From positions 1-61,653 of the forward strand of contig CAIQKM010000142.1 in the NCBI GenBank assembly GCA_903872345.1: a DNA stretch of 61,653 bases, in the 5' to 3' direction. Source of the stretch: an uncultured Verrucomicrobia subdivision 3 bacterium (lineage in GTDB: Bacteria; Verrucomicrobiota; Verrucomicrobiia; Limisphaerales; UBA11358). The notes beneath the pieces are model-generated. The model worked only from the letters and a program-made list of their open reading frames with translations, was not told the DNA's origin and did no database searches. A program made the position numbers and the translations under genes. Positions within the stretch are counted from its first letter, which is position 1, and every line of letters begins with the position of its first letter. Below, in pieces: positions 59,333 through 61,653 of the stretch.

Positions 59333-59435
59333 GTCCACAAAGGGAAAAAGAGAATAGTAAATTTCCCGGAGAAGTCAAACATTTCATTGCAGGAATTTTA
59401 TTGAATCTTTTCGGTCAAATCGTCTAGCGTCTGAC

Positions 59436-60635
59436 GTGGCATCCAAAGCATTGCGCATCGCGTTTCTGACGCACGAACCGTTTTATCCGCCTTCCGGCGG
59501 CGGTTCGGCCGAGGCCGTTTATCTTGTGCGCGAAATGGTGCGGCGCGGCCACGAGGTGCATGTGTTTGGCCCGCAAATTGAAAACCCGGCGGCGGTGGCC
59601 AAACAATTCAGCATCCATCTGCATTCGTTCGCGCTGTGGCAGATGGGGCGTTACGCGAAGGGCCGCAATTTAAAATATCTCGCCTATCCTTTTTTTCTGG
59701 AGCGCATGGTGGCTGCCGCCGCGCGCACAATAAAATTCGATCTGATTTTTTCGCAGCACGCCATTTCCGCCGTGGCCGCCGGCAAATTGAAGAAGCGTCT
59801 CGGTCTGCCCGTGGCGATGAATTTTCCCGACCTCCTGACGGGCTTCATGGAAACCTGGCCGTCCTACATTGCCCCCAAGCCGCTGGTGCACGCCCTGATG
59901 CGCTATGAGATTTCTCTGCCGGTCCGCTACCAGGTGGACGGCGTGTGCGCCATCTCGGATGAATTTGCGGACCGTCTGGCGGGGCAGGGGTATCCGCGCG
60001 AAAAAATCTGCCCCATCTATTACGGCTACGATGCCGCCGCCTTTCCCCTGCGCGCCGGTCCGCCGCCGCCGGAACGCGCTCCCGTGGTGGTCATGCATGG
60101 CTCCTTCGATGCCCACCATCTCGGCCGCATTGCGCTGGAGGCCGTCAAGGTGGTGGTGGCGCAGCGTCCGGACACCATTTTCCGATTTGTCGGCCGGCGC
60201 ACGGCCGGACTGGAAAAGTTTTTGGCGGCGGCCCAGGCCATTCCCCATTTCAAATTTGAGGCCAATGGTTTCACGCCCTATGCGGAAGTCTCCCGCCAGC
60301 TCGCCAGCGCGAATGTGGGGATTGTGCCCTACGAGGAATCCGCCGGCACGCATTGCGCCTTTGTGGCGAAGATTGTGGAATACGCCGCCACCGGCCTGCC
60401 CGCCGTGGTCACGCCCCTGAAGAGTGTGCGCGGCTATTTTAAGAACGATCCGCTCGTGAAGATTGCCGAGTTTAACGGCGAAAGTTTCGGCCGCAACATT
60501 CTGGCCTGGCTCGATACACCAGTGAACGACTGGCTGCCGCAAGCCGCCGCTTCTTCCGCCCGCGTGAAAGCCGAACTCGACTGGCAGCCTCTCTGCGCCA
60601 AAGCCGTGGATTTTACCGAGCGAGTGTGCCGGTGA
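59436..60635 (+). CDS. Glycosyltransferase (GT4/GT-B type)
   Basis: 399 residues; GTG start giving MASKALRIAFLTHEPFYPPSGGGSAEAVYLV, a typical GT-B N-terminus. Later VCAISDEFADRL, ICPIYYGYDAAAFPL, VVMHGSFDAHHLG and the C-terminal nucleotide-sugar region EESAGTHCAFVAKIVEYAATGLPAVVTPLKSV (E-x7-E-like). The donor and acceptor sugars are unknown; likely role in a surface glycan or glycolipid. Confidence 0.85.
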   Translation: MASKALRIAFLTHEPFYPPSGGGSAEAVYLVREMVRRGHEVHVFGPQIENPAAVAKQFSIHLHSFALWQMGRYAKGRNLKYLAYPFFLERMVAAAARTIKFDLIFSQHAISAVAAGKLKKRLGLPVAMNFPDLLTGFMETWPSYIAPKPLVHALMRYEISLPVRYQVDGVCAISDEFADRLAGQGYPREKICPIYYGYDAAAFPLRAGPPPPERAPVVVMHGSFDAHHLGRIALEAVKVVVAQRPDTIFRFVGRRTAGLEKFLAAAQAIPHFKFEANGFTPYAEVSRQLASANVGIVPYEESAGTHCAFVAKIVEYAATGLPAVVTPLKSVRGYFKNDPLVKIAEFNGESFGRNILAWLDTPVNDWLPQAAASSARVKAELDWQPLCAKAVDFTERVCR

Positions 60636-60667
60636 AAGTGGAGTAGGGCAGCGGCTTCAATTCTGGC

Positions 60668-60700
60668 AAAAAACAACGAGGTTTAAATGATTAAACCTCG
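60668..60700 (-). terminator. Rho-independent terminator of the DUF1080 gene
   Basis: On the minus strand CGAGGTTTAA and TTAAACCTCG (60677-60686 and 60691-60700) form a 10-bp stem with a 4-nt loop, followed by TTGTTTTTT (60668-60676). The same stem may also stop readthrough from the convergent glycosyltransferase gene. Confidence 0.82.
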
Positions 60701-60724
60701 TCGCGTTCTCGGACTGAAAACCGT

Positions 60725-61462
60725 TTATTCCCCCGCCAACGGACGTATCTTGATATTGCGGAAGGAAACCGAGCCGTGATCGCCCTGCAAGGCAATGAAC
60801 CCGCTGGCGGCTTTCGCAAATCCCGGCATCTTGCCGAATTTGCTCTTCGCCACCCGGGCATTGAAGTCGTCACTGCCCAGCACGTATTCAAAATATTTCA
60901 CGCCGTTGATTTCGTGTACGCACTTTTCCGGACTGATGAGCAGCCGCACGTGATTCCACTGGCCCACCGGCTTGGTGGCATCCAGAGTTTTGCCGGTGCC
61001 GGGATCCACCGGCGGCTGATAGAGCTGATACAGCCAGCCGCAGCGGATGTGATCGGCCGCCTTCACATTGTCTTCCAGCTGAAACTCCGGTCCGGTCTGC
61101 CACACGGCGTTGCCCTCATCCGTCACGTGATACATGATGCCGCTGTTGCCCGCTTCCGAAATGTTGTAGTCCAGTTGCAATTCAAACCAGCCGAATTTGT
61201 CGGTGGTGACAATATCGCCCGCGTTATGCGGATCCGCGCAAATCAACTCGCCATCCTTTACCTGCCAGCCCGGGCGCACGCCGACCTTCTTGAAATTATG
61301 CCAGCCGGCAAAGCTCTGGCCGTCGAAGAGCAGCTTCCAGCCCGCCGCCTTTTCGGCCTTGGTCAGCGTGTTGTTGGCGGCCGGCGCGGAACCGGTCGCG
61401 CAGCCCGTAAACAGGCAGGTAGCGGCCAGCCCTAAGAGCGTAAATAAATGACGAATGATCAT
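60725..61462 (-). CDS. DUF1080 (3-keto-disaccharide hydrolase) lipoprotein
   Basis: 245 residues. Lipoprotein signal LLGLAATCLFTGC. The 3-keto-disaccharide hydrolase domain: GWKLLFDGQSFAGWHNF, WQVKDGELICA, FGWFELQLDYNISEAGNSGIMYHV, AVWQTGPEFQLED, GQWNHVRLLI, FIALQGDHGSVSFRNIKIRPL. These concanavalin-like domains bind or cleave glycans and are very abundant in Verrucomicrobia and Planctomycetes. Located in the outer or inner membrane, facing the periplasm. Confidence 0.9.
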   Translation of the reverse strand: MIIRHLFTLLGLAATCLFTGCATGSAPAANNTLTKAEKAAGWKLLFDGQSFAGWHNFKKVGVRPGWQVKDGELICADPHNAGDIVTTDKFGWFELQLDYNISEAGNSGIMYHVTDEGNAVWQTGPEFQLEDNVKAADHIRCGWLYQLYQPPVDPGTGKTLDATKPVGQWNHVRLLISPEKCVHEINGVKYFEYVLGSDDFNARVAKSKFGKMPGFAKAASGFIALQGDHGSVSFRNIKIRPLAGE

Positions 61463-61565
61463 GCGGAAGCATAAGGCGGGACGCGCGCGCTGGAAAGCGG
61501 ATTTGCTCGCCGTGCCGCGAGGATTTCAAAGGCGAACAAAAGTGTGCGCGCAAAGGCGGACAGAT

Positions 61566-61653
61566 TTATTGGGCGCGGACGGCGAGGAGGATGACGGGTT
61601 TTTCTTGGGGGTTGGGCTGGTGGGCGAGGAAGGTAATATCGCCATTGGGGTGC
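61566..61653 (-). CDS. C-terminal end of an unidentified gene (window edge)
   Basis: The last 88 bases are open on the minus strand and end TAA (61566-61568). They give HPNGDITFLAHQPNPQEK, PVILLAVRAQ. The product is not recognised and its start lies outside the window. Confidence 0.5.
   Translation of the reverse strand, partial: HPNGDITFLAHQPNPQEKPVILLAVRAQ

Overview
The window looks like a chromosomal segment of a verrucomicrobial bacterium (PVC superphylum, probably a Pedosphaera/Limisphaera-type lineage). The basis is indirect: a secreted prepilin-like protein, a DUF1080 lipoprotein, secreted GH106, GH28 and GH13 glycosidases, clpS paired with DUF2017, weak Shine-Dalgarno sequences, and many short inverted-repeat families between genes. 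No rRNA or other phylogenetic marker was available. Protein-coding DNA is GC-rich. A few genes are visibly AT-richer (212-742, 29211-29498, 32903-33853, 53721-57202) and look acquired or fast-evolving.

Layout. 1-742: tail of an IS5-like transposase and a T5orf172-domain gene. 869-8645 (minus): a housekeeping and lipid A block, in transcription order Gfo/Idh oxidoreductase, an inserted antitoxin-toxin pair, lpxB, a small membrane protein, HIT hydrolase, phoH, ybeY, DUF502, recO, metallophosphoesterase. 8777-15588: secreted GH106 and GH28 enzymes around a protein of unknown function. 15729-19406 (minus): nusB, PHP phosphoesterase, ftsY, ribD. 19492-25367: glyoxalase, PfkB kinase, a small two-gene module, a glutathione S-transferase-like gene, two tail-anchored coiled-coil proteins, ogt and ffh. 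25785-28868: amidohydrolase, M42 peptidase, clpS-DUF2017. 29211-33853: small membrane proteins, tRNA-Phe, a sugar porter with an unusually large loop and an orphan gene. 34120-43941: an alpha-glucan locus with a DPE2-type 4-alpha-glucanotransferase and two divergent secreted GH13 enzymes. 44311-47262: signal peptidase I, an SDR and an AbrB/PIN module. 47434-53422: pgk-tpiA-secG-oppABC. 53721-57202: a low-GC island of secreted proteins, one with a prepilin leader. 57496-61653: xylulokinase, tRNA-Ala, glycosyltransferase, DUF1080 lipoprotein, and the C-terminus of a gene running off the window.

Functional picture: a Gram-negative heterotroph. It appears to degrade rhamnose-containing polysaccharide, pectin and alpha-glucans outside the cytoplasm, import sugars and peptides, and process maltodextrin and xylulose inside.

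The most distinctive signals are: (1) a UPF0175/DUF3368 toxin-antitoxin cassette inserted exactly at the lpxB start codon and bounded by a perfect 18-bp direct repeat that re-creates the 5' end of lpxB; (2) several families of mobile-looking inverted-repeat elements, two with GTAG heads as in REP/REPIN elements, and one whose hairpin stem differs between copies by compensatory changes; (3) a ClpS-DUF2017 gene pair; (4) a tandem pair of tail-anchored coiled-coil proteins; and (5) a 1349-residue secreted GH13 enzyme that appears to lack the usual region IV histidine.
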